Assembly: GCF_035046505.1 (NCBI RefSeq)
Contig: NC_089830.1
Span: 23,972,284 to 24,036,283, forward strand
Direction: 5' to 3'
Length of the DNA stretch: 64,000 nucleotides
Source: Tiliqua scincoides
Lineage: Eukaryota; Chordata; Lepidosauria; Squamata; Scincidae
Part shown: piece after piece, positions 23,501 through 35,700 of the stretch
How the letters are laid out: the number at the start of each line of letters is the position of its first letter
Numbering within the stretch: the first letter of the stretch is position 1
Translations under genes and position numbers: made by a program
Notes under the pieces: generated by a model
The model's database searches: none
What the model was told of the DNA's origin: nothing
What the model saw: only the letters and a program-made list of their open reading frames with translations

Positions 23501-26500
23501 TGCCTCCTGCTGAGCCACTTCTGACCCCAATCTTGGCTGGACTTGCCTGTTCCAGCGCAAGATAGGAGTGAGCTGTATGTCCAGCAAGCAGTGGAGAAAT
23601 CACTGGAAGTCCCTCCCACAGAGGGTCAGAGAATATCAAAATGGGGAGAGGGTCAATTTTTTGAAGATGGCTCTTGGTTTTCCATTAGAACATGTTGTGG
23701 GTGCATCAGGCTGGTGGTCTCTAATATTAACCCAGGTTCCAGCCCATCATCTCGAAGTTTGTGCCTGAGGTCTCTTTGTGCTCCTCTGCTTTGTTGCTGA
23801 GCGAAGGTGGAAGGGTGGTGACTCTGACCCTCTGGCCTTCTGTGTCTATGTGACAACTCACCACCTGGTCACTCTTTTTACAGTGAACAATGTTGGCATG
23901 ACCATTCTTCAGCCACTGTGTTTTCTAGACCTCCCTGACATTGACAAGGTGAGTTTGGTCTCAACCAAAGACCGCCTGGCACCTCCCTGCCTGTCATCAG
24001 CTACCATCATTTGTTCAATCTCTCCTGCACACAGTTGGTGGTTCAGTGCATTGTGACATGTTGGCTGTCATCTCTGGGTTGTAATCAACTGAGCATGTAA
24101 AGTACAGATACTACAACACTTGTTTGTGGCTCCCCTGTCCACCACCCCATATTTCACAGGTCTCAAGCAGGCATGTAATGAGGCTCTTACATGCCCCCGC
24201 CCAACACTGGGTCTTTTTAATCACTGACCCTGAGCTGCTGGGTTCCTCTTCCTAGAGCAAATATCGTGTGGAATTAGGAATTCTAACCTTCTTGGAAACA
24301 ATTTTCAGAGAGATTGCCATTCTGTTGCTGCAAATAGGGCCAAATGTTAATTTGTACACCTTAACCATGAACAGTACTATGGCTGCAGTCTTATATATAC
24401 TCACCTGGGAGTAAGTTTCCTGTAGACATGCATAGAGGTTTACTGAAATCTCGTCCCCTCTGTCTTCCTGGCGTTTCACGGGCTTCTTATTATCAAGGTA
24501 GTTGACATTCTACTGTTTTCAGCTTTATTTTTTTGTATTGGAGTTTATTTTTTGGTCGGAGTTTCCAGATAGGGCTTCTCTAGGCAATTCTCAAGATGAT
24601 TAGGAAACACATTCTGTGCTATCAGATCTGGCTTTTGGTCTTTGCCCTCATTTGGATGGGCAAATGGCTGCCTGCGATTGAAGAGGTGAGGCACTGGAAG
24701 TGAGAGGCACACAGAAAGAGGCTGTGACTGAGTGGAAGCTTCTTGTGCCTCTGTCTTGTCTTTGAAACATCCCTCTCTTGCATGGAGGAGCCAATAAACG
24801 CCGTAACCAAAGGAGCAGGTTGTTTTAAGGACACTATTTTGATTGAAAAGTGGACTTTAACGTCAATCAATTTTAAAACAATGTCCCCTTGGCAACTGCT
24901 TGTCCTGTGTTGTGGGATTCTTTTCAGCTTGTACAGCCTGAGGATGTGGACAGACTCCTTTGGAGTGTGAGGCCATCTGCCTGCCTGCTCGACCCTTGCC
25001 CAGCTTGGTTGATAAGAGCTGCCCGGGGTGGGCTGGCTGAGTGGACAGGGAGGGTGGTCAACTCTTCCTTAATGGAGGGGACGCTACCACTCGCTTTGAA
25101 ACGGGCGGTGGTTCGCCCCCTCCTGAAGAAGCCCTCCCTGGATTCCACTGTGTTGGATAACTACCGGCCAGTCTCCAACATCCCGTTTCTGGGCAAGGTA
25201 ATTGAGCGGGTGGTGGCGTCCCAACTCCAGAGGGTCTTGGATGAAGCGGATTATCTGGATCCTTTTCAATCTGGCTTCAGGCCGGGCTTTGGGACGGAAA
25301 CCGCCTTGGTCGCCTTGGTGGATGACCTACGCCGGGGACTGGACAGGGGGAGTGCGTCCCTGTTGGTCCTGCTGGACCTCTCAGCGGCTTTCGATACCAT
25401 CGACCATGGTATCCTTCTGGGCCGATTGGCCGAGTTGGGAGCTGGAGGCACTGTTTTGCGGTGGTTCTGCTCCTACTTGGAGGGTCGGTCCCAGATGGTG
25501 GTGCTGGGGGATGCCTGTTCGACACCCTGGCCCTTGAGATGCGGGGTGCCACAGGGCTCAATTCTGTCCCCCATGCTATTTAACATCTACATGAAACCGC
25601 TGGGAGAGGTCATCCGGGGGTTTGGAGTGGGGTGCCATCAATATGCCGATGACACCCAGCTTTATCTCTCCTTTCCTCCAGACTCCAGGGTGGCGGTTGA
25701 GGGCCTGGAGCGCTGTCTGGAGGCAGTGAGGATCTGGATGGGGGCTAACAAGCTGAAGTTAAATCCGGATAAGACAGAGGCTCTCTTGGTTCGGAAATCC
25801 TCGATGCTGGTGCTGGACTATCGGCTTGCGCTGAATGGGGTTGCACTCCCTCTGGAGGAGCAGGTCCGCAGCTTGGGGGTCCACCTGGACTCGCAGCTGC
25901 TCCTGGATTCCCAGGTGGCGGCTGTGGCAAGGGGGGCCTTCGCTCAGCTTCGGCTGGTGCGCCAGCTGCGGCCGTACTTGGATCGTGCAGACCTGGCCAC
26001 GGTGATCCATGCCTCGGTGACATCGAGATTAGATTACTGTAACGCGCTCTATGTGGGGCTGCCCTTGAAGATGGTTCGGAAACTGCAACTAGTGCAAAAC
26101 GCGGCGGCCCGTGTGGTTACTGGAGGTAGGCGGTTCGACTCTGTCAGTCCGCTTCTCCAGCGGCTGCACTGGCTGCCCATTCGTTTCCGGGCCCAATTCA
26201 AGGTGCTGGTATTGACCTTTAAAGCCCTATACTGCTCTGGACCAGGGTATCTTAGAGATCGCCTGCTCCCGTACAATCCGGCTCGCCCTCTCAGGTCATC
26301 AGAGAAGGCCTTCTTACAAGTGCCGCCGCCTAGGGAGGTACGTGGGGCGGCTGCAAGAAATAGGGCCTTCTCAGTAGTGGCACCAACGCTATGGAACTCC
26401 CTTCCCCTTGACTTAAGAATGGCTCCCTCTCTTGAGACCTTTCGGCAAGGCCTGAAGACCCTTCTGTTTAAACAGGCCTTCTGAGTTCTTGGCCTTTTAA

Positions 26501-26702
26501 CATCTTTTTAACATCTTTTAATATTTTTTTACAGGCCTGATTCTTTTATGACTTGCTGCTGCTCTATGCTCTTTTTACCTTTTTTTTTTTACTCTGCTGT
26601 TTTTAGTATGTGTTAATATGTTTTTATTTGTTTTTAAATTGTTTTTAATATGTTGTAAGCTGCCTTGAGTCCCTTCGGGGAGAAAGGCGGGGTAAAAATA
26701 AA

Positions 26703-26755
<53 letters not shown>

Positions 26756-29700
26756 CATCATCATCATCATCATTATCATTATTATCATTATTATTATAAT
26801 TATTAAAACAAACCTTGAATTCAAGTCTTCAAGACTCAGGCTCTACTTCTGTCAAATTCAGACTGTGGCCGCTCTTTCTCTCCACCTTTTACTAGCTGAA
26901 GTGTCCTGTGACGCTCCAAAGGCTGCGGAGAGATGCCCAGGTGGTATGGAAAGTCGAGGCCCCCTTGGTCTCTCATCAGCTGCCAGAAGCTTTGTGACAA
27001 GACAATAACCAAGACAGTCACACTTCTTTTCCTTCTCTTACAGTATATACCTGACTTGGTGAACTGCAATATACTTTCTACATTGAAGGTGGGTGATGTA
27101 TGGATGAACGGAACATGGAAGGGGAAGGTGCTTGGGCCCCATTTCCCATCACTGACTGTGTGTCACTGCTCTTGTTCTCCTAGATGACACAGATCATCCT
27201 TCCTCAGATGGTTGCCAGGTAGGCGAGGAGGGAATCTGCACCCCTCAGAACCTGCCTATACAGTATTCCAGAATGACACCTGTGAGGGCTTCTGCTTCCT
27301 CCAAGGAAACTGGATTTTGATTGGGGTTGTCAACAGTATAGGAAAAAAGTATCATGAGCAGATGTCAAAATTGTTTATTGTATTAGCTAAAAGCCCTCAC
27401 AATGAGATAAGATAAGATAAAATATATGGATCCAAGTATACATCAAAATAGAAACAATGATAAAATGATAAAATGAGGTCAAAATCAAGCACAAAGGCAC
27501 CTACACCCATCATATTAAGGAATCTCCTTTACAATCTACTGCTGTTTCCCCCAGGTAGTTGGCACAAATAGTTCTGGCAGCTTTGGCAAACAGCGCTACG
27601 CTATAAGTGACCAATGGGTCACAATGGGAAAGCAACCAACACAATTTCATTTGTGTGTTCTCCCCTTGAAGGATAGCCAAAATAGGCTCCAAAAATCTTA
27701 CCCTAGGGTTTTGATAAAGCTAGCAATGAAGCAGGTAATGTACAATATCCTCGATCTGTCCTGCTCCACAAATACAAAACCTCAAATGCCTGGGAATGGA
27801 CATATATCTGCCATCTAGAACTGCCGTTGGCATGGTTTGGAAATGCAGTTCAGTAAACGCCTTTCTCAAAGAGGCAAAGGTAAGTGAATATAAATATTGC
27901 ACTCTTGAGTGACTTGGTTTCAGGAAACGATACAGCTGAGAAAAATATGAAGATCTTACTATATCTAAGTCCTGATCATTATCCAGTTTGAACATCCATT
28001 CCTTCAGCATTTGTTTAATTTCAGAAAAGACAAAAATGTCAGTAGAAAGAGCTTTAGATTTTAAGAGCATTTGCACCAAAGTAGCCCAATCTCCTCTTCT
28101 CCAATGCTCAGCCAAACAGAGTTTAGGAAGACGATTTTCTGGCATGTTCAACATTCTCATAATAAGAAATTATGGCTACGGCAGCTCTGGCCTTTATAGA
28201 TACCATACCTGTCTCCATTCTGAGAAATGCTGCCGGAGTAGATGGGGGAACTGCCAAAATGTGCTTCAAAAATTTATTCTGAGCAACTTCAGGAATGTGT
28301 ATGTTGTTCTGCTTTATACCCCAGATCTCTATACCATATAACATTTGAGAAATTACTCTTCCCGAAAAACCTTTAAAGCTGGAATTACCAAATTACCTCC
28401 TCTGGAATGGAAAATTTTTAGTAAGGCATAGCTTGATTTTTGTGCTAATGTTTTAACATTTTGAAGTTGGGATTTCCAGCTATTTCTTTCGTCAAAGAAT
28501 ACACCCAAATATTTGAAGGCAGGAACTTGTTCAATCTTGTGATCACCCAAAGTCCAACTAAATTTAGGTGAACGCTTGCCAAAAACCACTATTTTAGATT
28601 TGGTGTAATTCACCCTCAATTGCTCCGAATCACTAAAATCTTGTAGCTTGTTTAAAATTCTCTTAAGCCCTTTCCTATTCAAAGATAATAAAACAATGTT
28701 GTCCGCATAAATAAGGGTTGCAATCTTAAGGTTTCCAATTGAAGGGGGGAAATGATCTGCATGAGTTAGAACATTTACAATGTTGTTAATATAAAGGTTG
28801 AAAAGAAGTGGGGCCAGCAAGCAACACCTTTGGTAGAACGAATTTCCTCCGTCAATCTTCCATCTGCACTAATTCTTACCCTCAAAGTAGTATTAGTATA
28901 TAATTCCTGCATTAAGAGCAGCAGCCTCCTATCAATATTAGTCCCAGCAAGCTTATCCCATAGACGATCCCTAGGGACTGTATCAAATGCAGAGGAAAAG
29001 TCTATAAATGCTGCAAATAGCCATTTGCTTGTATATTTACAGATTAAATGGTGAAGGACAAAGATTTGATCCACCGTACTATAGCCTTTCCTAAACCCAG
29101 CTTGTTCTTGATGTAAAATATCACTTTCCTCAACCCACTTTACCAACTTCTGAAGGAGATAACGACAGTAGATCTTAGAACTAATGTCCAGTAAACTAAT
29201 TGGGCGATAATTCTGGGGGTTAGAATTATCCCCTTTTTTGTAAACTGGAAAAATAATACTCTGCCTCCAGCCTTCCTGGAAAAGTCTTGTAGCATTAATG
29301 TAAGTAAATAATTTGGCAAGGAGAGGGGTCCACCATTCAATAGTGGTCTTATACGCCTCGGGAGGAATCATGTCCTCTCCAGGTGCTTTTCCTGTTGCTA
29401 GAGCATCTATAAGTTCACCTACTTCCTGTTCTGTGACTGGGGGCCATTCTGGTGTTAATGCCAAAAGCGACTGGCTATTGCTAACATTATTTTGCCTGGC
29501 ATTGGCGTCACTATCAAATATATTACTAAAATATGAACACCATGTACCGGCAGCAATACAGTCATTCATTTTACAGCTAAGACCCAAATTGGGAGGTGAA
29601 ATTAAAGACCAAAACTTTTTTCATTCTTTTCCATGACAGCCTTCCCCAATTCCGTCCACTGAGCTGACATATGTGCACTCTTTTTTTGTTTCAGAAGTTC

Positions 29701-32700
29701 CTTATAAGTTGAACGACATTGGGTCGAAGCATCTAAATCTGAAACTAGCCGAGTTTGTCTTGTCTTCCTAATCAATCGAGTCAGACTTTTTTGGCCAATC
29801 TACATTCCTTATCAAACCAGCTACCCTGGTAGGGGGCAGAACCAGGTTCCCGTGTCTTCTGAACTAATAAAGGCCTTAACATTGAAGTAATATAGTTAAG
29901 GCTTTCTATAGGATCCATGTCTCCTTTAACAACGTCCCTATGTAAAACCACAAGATTAGGACTGTTTAATAATTCCTGGATTGATAAATCCATAGTGGGG
30001 GACCATTTCAATGGTTTCCCCACAACAATAGTCCTGTCAGCCCAATCAGTGGAAATAAAAGGCAGCTGAGGGATTTCTGTGGATATAGAGAGACATACAG
30101 GTAAATGATCACTATCAGGACGATCTAAGATGTCATAGTTCAGCTTAAAAGATAATAACCTGGTGGAACAAAAAATATAATTGATGACACTTGCTGCCCT
30201 ACTTTTTTTTAAGAAAGTGAAATAACCCTTTGAGTTATCCAAAAAACTGCCATGAAGGCAAGTTAACTGAAAAGATGACATTAACTCAACTAACCTGCTA
30301 CCTTGTGTATTAGCCACCTTATCTAAGGAGGAGTGATCAGATAAAAAGACTTCATTATGAAGCACAGAGATGGTTCTGGTCCCTGGCACATTGAACCCAA
30401 AATGGTTGGTTGGCCACATCACATAGTTTAGAAGCACTGATGTAGCATACTTAGCTAGAAAGAGACATTTGCTTGTCTCCCTTTGCTCTTTTCCAGTCCT
30501 TGGGGTCACAGTCTTTCTGGTGCCAAAAGGGCTCTTTGATTGCTGTAAAGCAGGGGTGCTCAGTACGTCGATCGTGATCTACTGGTCGATCTTGAGGCAA
30601 AATGAGTCGATCGCGGAGCCCTGTCTCTCCAAACTGGCGCGGGAGAGGCAGCGCTGCTGAGGTGAGGAACAAGGTGAGCGGCCGTGGCCTCTGCGCAGCC
30701 CTCCTCGGGGGCGCCTTGTTAGAGCCTCAGCCGCAGTCCCTGCATCGGGGGCTGCTCTTGTAATGCGGGGGCATTCTGTGGCAGGACTGCCCTCTGCCTG
30801 GCCCCCTTTTGTGGAGGCAGAGAGCAGAGGCAAGGCAGGTCTGAGGAGGGGGGGAGGGCACCTTATTAGAGCCGAAGCTGCGTCAGGGGCTGCTCTTGGG
30901 CTGCACTACTGGGGCTGACTCCTGAGTAGACAGGCAGAGGAGCTCCTCTCAAGCTGCTCCCCTGTCCATGCATCCCTGGGATGAAGCCCCCTTGACTCTG
31001 CTGGGGCTGACTCCTGAGTAGACAGGCAGAGCAGCCACTCTCCTGTCCATGCATCCCTGGGATGAAGCCCCCTTGGCTCTACTGGGGCTGACTCCTGAGT
31101 AGACAGGCAGAACAGCTGCTCTCCTGTCCATGCATCCCTGGGATGAAGCCCCCTTGACTCTGCTGAGGCTGACTCCTGAGTAGACAGGCAGAGCAGCTGC
31201 TCTCCTATCCATGCATCCCTGGGATGAAGCCCCGTTGACTCTACTGGGGCTGACTTACCTTTCCCCTGTTTTTGCACTGGTATGTATGGAGATCTGCCCC
31301 CCTCCAACTTCCATCTGTTGGTTCTGTGTGCAAGGGGTTTTGCACTGGTCTTACTGTGATGTCTATATAGAGATCTTCCCTCCCCCACACCTTTCCCCTG
31401 TTTTTGCACTGGTAGGTATGGAGATCTGCCCCCCCCCCCACACTTGTATTGGAATGGAGGAAGATCTGGTGAGGAGGTAGATGTGGTGTCAGCAGTGGCC
31501 CCTTTAAGGGTCAGGCCTGGGCATCCAGCAGCGTGTGCTGCACAGCTGCAGCCACTTGAAGGCAATAGGGCCCTCAGGGATATAAGAGCACCTGAGGCAG
31601 GAAGGGTTTGTGGGTTGTAGAAGGAGTGCAGGTTGACTTTGGAAGCTGACGTTGTGTTGTGCAATATTGGCTCATGTGGTTATGCAAGGTACACCAACAT
31701 ACATTGTACACATAAATGTTATATGTTATAATGGCGCGAACATTGTAAAAAAACTCTGGTAGATCTCCGGGCCTTGCTGGGTTTCAAAGTAGCTCTCGAG
31801 CCAAAAAAGTGTGAGCATCCCTGCTGTAAAGGCATCCCTGCCTGTTCCCTCTGGAATATTTTGGAGAATCTTGGTTTGCATTGGATTCCTTGGGGAAGGG
31901 CAGATGTTGCTGTAACTCACCAGAATGACTCTCTCTGTAGGAAGAAGGGGATTATCATAAACATGTCTTCGTTACTTGCCCGTCGTCCTATCCCCCTGCA
32001 ACAGATATATGCTGCATCCAAGGTGAGTAGCATGTACACCTCTGTAACCCTATATCTTCAGGTTCAGGCTGTCAAGAGGACATATTTTTCTGGTGCAGTT
32101 CTGTGGCCTGCTGAAGGGAAAGGTGCCAGCTCCCAGTCAGTTGAATCACAGTAATAATAACCCCCTTCCAGGGGGTTTCTTCTATCTTTTTCCCCACCAT
32201 GCCTGCAGCTTCTCTGGAAGGGAAAGAGGTGGCTTGGGTTGGAGGGGCACTTGACTGGTTGCGCATGAAAAACTTGCTGGTGTGTTCCTAGCTTAAGCAG
32301 AAAAAGAGTAAGAACTACAGGAATGAGTGCATTTCTAAGGGGCTACACCTGCCATATGAAAGGCTGCTCAGGTGTGCCCTGTTCAGAACTTTTGAGATGC
32401 CCTCCTGCAAGTTGAAGAACTCAAAGGGCTTGAACACAAGATGATACAAGGAGGAGGAGCCATTGACTGAGCTTTTTCTTCTTCTGTTAAGATGACTGGT
32501 GATTTTCTTGTTGTGGCTGATCTTTCCGGATCCTTCCCTTCCCAATAGATGGGGAAGATGTCACACACAGGGTGAGAGAGGACTCCAGTGGCATAGCTAA
32601 GGATCGTGTAGCCCAGTGCTGAACTCAGAATGCCCTGGTTGTGACGTCACACTTGGCCTTTTAAAAAGGGTGAAAATGGGGGAAAATCTGCCTCCTCCCC

Positions 32701-35700
32701 CAGCAGCTAGCTGCCCACTTGCTCTGCTGCCTCCCCCCCAGGCTCCCCCCATATCAACAACTTATTGGTTCCCTGCTGTATCATAGGAACACGTAATTGG
32801 CTTTCAGAATGAACAGTCTCAATGGTCAGTTTTGAGTTAACCAAACATAGTTTTTGTTACATAATGCAGTTGTATTTTTATTTTTGTTATTTGGCTGTAA
32901 CTTTTGATATAATAGAGATATTTTGATGCTGTTTGTTTCATTGTATTCTGCATTAAATTCCACATTGAATGGTGTATAACATGATGGTGTTATAAAACCA
33001 AAGTTTTAACAATTTTGGTCACTAGTGTTCAGCTCAGATTGCTGCCCTCCCTTATGCTTGTGGCCCAGTACAATTACTACCCCCTGCACCCCTTAGCGAC
33101 ACTACTGGAGGACCCAGAATGGGTCCTCTTGCTTGTCAGAATGACTCCAAGTCCCTCCTGCTTTTCACACGGAAGCCTTCAAGGACAGTAGGGCAGGCAT
33201 ACAATGATTGTGTCTAACATAGGATTGTGTGTTGATGTATCACCAATACATCCTTTCAGCATGGAAAGTGCTATAAATCCATTCTTTTCTTTCCTGCTAC
33301 CACTGTGTGTCCTTCATGACCTTCAAATAATCTACTTTTCACATAAGTGGAACATGCAGCTTGATTGTGCCCTTGTCAATTGAGACCTTCTTTTGAAGAG
33401 GTTGCTACACCTTGAATGCTCACAGAGGTATTTTCACCCTCAGACTCTGACTTTTCTGCCCTTTCAGGTATTTATAGATGTCTTCTCCCGAGCATTGGAC
33501 GGAGAATACCGCTCCAAAGGCATCATTGTGCAGGTACTGTTGATTGAGCCTCCTGTTCTTATCCCAAGCAATCAAAGGACAATCGGACTTGTGGCAGACC
33601 ACTCAACAGGGCAAAATTCTTCCAGTTAAGAAATTAGGATTTGCCTATGGGATGGCATTCTTCCTGGTCACGTCCACACTGTAGGTTCCTTCCAGCTGTG
33701 GACACCCTGTGCTCCCACCACCTGCAGCGAGGAGAATTAAAACAAAGGGTCTCCTTAATGTGTGATATAGCACTCTTGTCTAGCAATGTCCTTCCCCACA
33801 ACCAAGATCAAAGAAGTCCCATTCCACAAGGCCCCTGCAACATTAATTAGTGGCTTCCTCCTCCTTTTTCACTTTGAATGTAGCACGGTCAGGAGCACAA
33901 TGAAATGTGTCTTACAGCGCAATCTGACCTTGCACTGGAACAGGCAGGCCAGGACAGCTGCGCTGTATCCAGTGCAAGATTGGGGCCTGAAGTGGCTCAG
34001 CTGGAGGTAAGGTGAAACTCCTTCCCTTACCCCCGGGTAAACCACCACAGCCCCAATGGGCCTCCTCGAACTTGCACCACCTCTGGAGGTAGCATAAGTT
34101 TGAGGAGAGTGGAGTGACTTGAAGCTGCTCCATGCTGCTTGGGGAACGGGGTTGGGATCTGGCATAACAGCTGGCACCCAGTCTCCTACTCCTCACCTGC
34201 CTGCCCCAAGGACCGCCCTCCACCTGTCCTCCCCCCACCCCGGAACACCTCCCTCCCCGCCTCCTCCCCGCTCACCCCAGACCCCTATGTCGGCTGAGCT
34301 TGGCTGATGCAATCATCCCTTTCCAAGTTGGTGTGGAGGCAGGATGCAGCCACCGTGGACTGGTGTGTGTCCCTCTGTCGGGGTTCCCCTCCCACAGGTC
34401 CCCAGCTTACCCAGGGAGAGGACTTCTGGGTCAGAGGATCAGAGAGGAAGCTGGTGGAGCATGGGGCCACCTCCCCACACGCTGCTTGGGCACTCCAGTG
34501 GGTGGCAAAGCGCAGCAAAGGAACACTGCGTGCTGAACCCCCCGCTTCTCCCTCCACCTTGGAGGAGGAAGGGGGGAGACAGGACGCAGGCCATTCGGCT
34601 GCTGGGCAGCTGCCTCTCCCCTGCCTCGGGGGAGAAGGGGAGCACTCCTGCCTTGCCGGGCAGGGCACCTGGCTGTGACATCGGGAGCCCCCAGCTGGAC
34701 CTCCCGACGTCGTCTGCAGAGCTACAGGACCCAGGTGGGCAGGGCCAGCCCACCCCCCAAAGGCAGAGACCAGGGCAGAGGCAGCAGCCTTCCCAGCCAT
34801 CTCAGGAACAACCCTGACAGCTCCAGGTGAGAGGAGGTGGGAGGGAACCAGAGAGAGGAAGGGGAGGAGTGCTGGTAATCCCAGGGGAGGGCAGTCCCAG
34901 AGACAGGCTCTTTTTGTACCATCCCTGTGAGGGAAAGGGAGGGGCCAAAGCGGAGGGTCTGCCCTACATAAACCTGGAGGCCAGGGATGACAATGCAGTT
35001 GGGAGTTAGAAGAGCAGGCAGGAGGATCTGCTGCTAGCAGCCCCTGCTCCTGACTGACAAATGCTGCCAACCCAAAGAGGGGGAACCAGGTGACACAACC
35101 CCCCCTTCTTCTGGTGAACTGTTCTGAGGCCTCCACAAGGGGGTCCCCCTCGGAAAGGCCAGGCGGGCCCTCCGCTCCCCTCCCACCACAGGGAGGCCTC
35201 ACACCCTCCATGGCCCAGCTGACTCCTGAGGAGGTGCAAATTTGCTAAGGGCATGTTTGCAACCCTCCTGGCCTGGTGCAAGTCCACACTGGCCCAAGGT
35301 GCAATCAGGATTGCGCCCTTAGTTAAACAACTTTAGTATCCAGGGGCAGGACCAAGGAGAGGAGGAAGCAAGCTTGTTTTTATTACTTGTTCCCTTCCAT
35401 TGTTTTATTTTATTTTGTGATAGTGTTGTTTTATTATAAACAGGAAAAATGAAAATAATAATGAAAGGAAGACAACAATTAACCCCCCCCCCCCACAGGA
35501 ATTGCCTAATTAAGAGACAGCCCATCACTAATTCCCCAGTGATTCTGAACTGGAAGCAACAAAAGGGACAGAATTGGCAAAGAGGTACCAATGGTAGAGT
35601 AACTTCTAAAAACCTGGATTGGCATTTTGCCAGTCCATACACATTTATTGGCAGTCAGAATATGAAGCCTCCAGATTGTCAAGGTCTGGGAAAAAAAAGT

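Noticed and set aside
30906-31664. 252-codon minus-strand frame with a 27-residue periodic sequence
   Set aside because: It is produced by the 81-bp minisatellite (a multiple of three) inside a non-autonomous hAT element. There is no sign of a real protein.
34285-35211. 308-codon open frame on the minus strand (and a 157-codon one on the plus strand)
   Set aside because: It lies in the GC-rich interior of a Harbinger-like element inside intron 9. Composition alone explains the lack of stops; there are no domains or splice sites.
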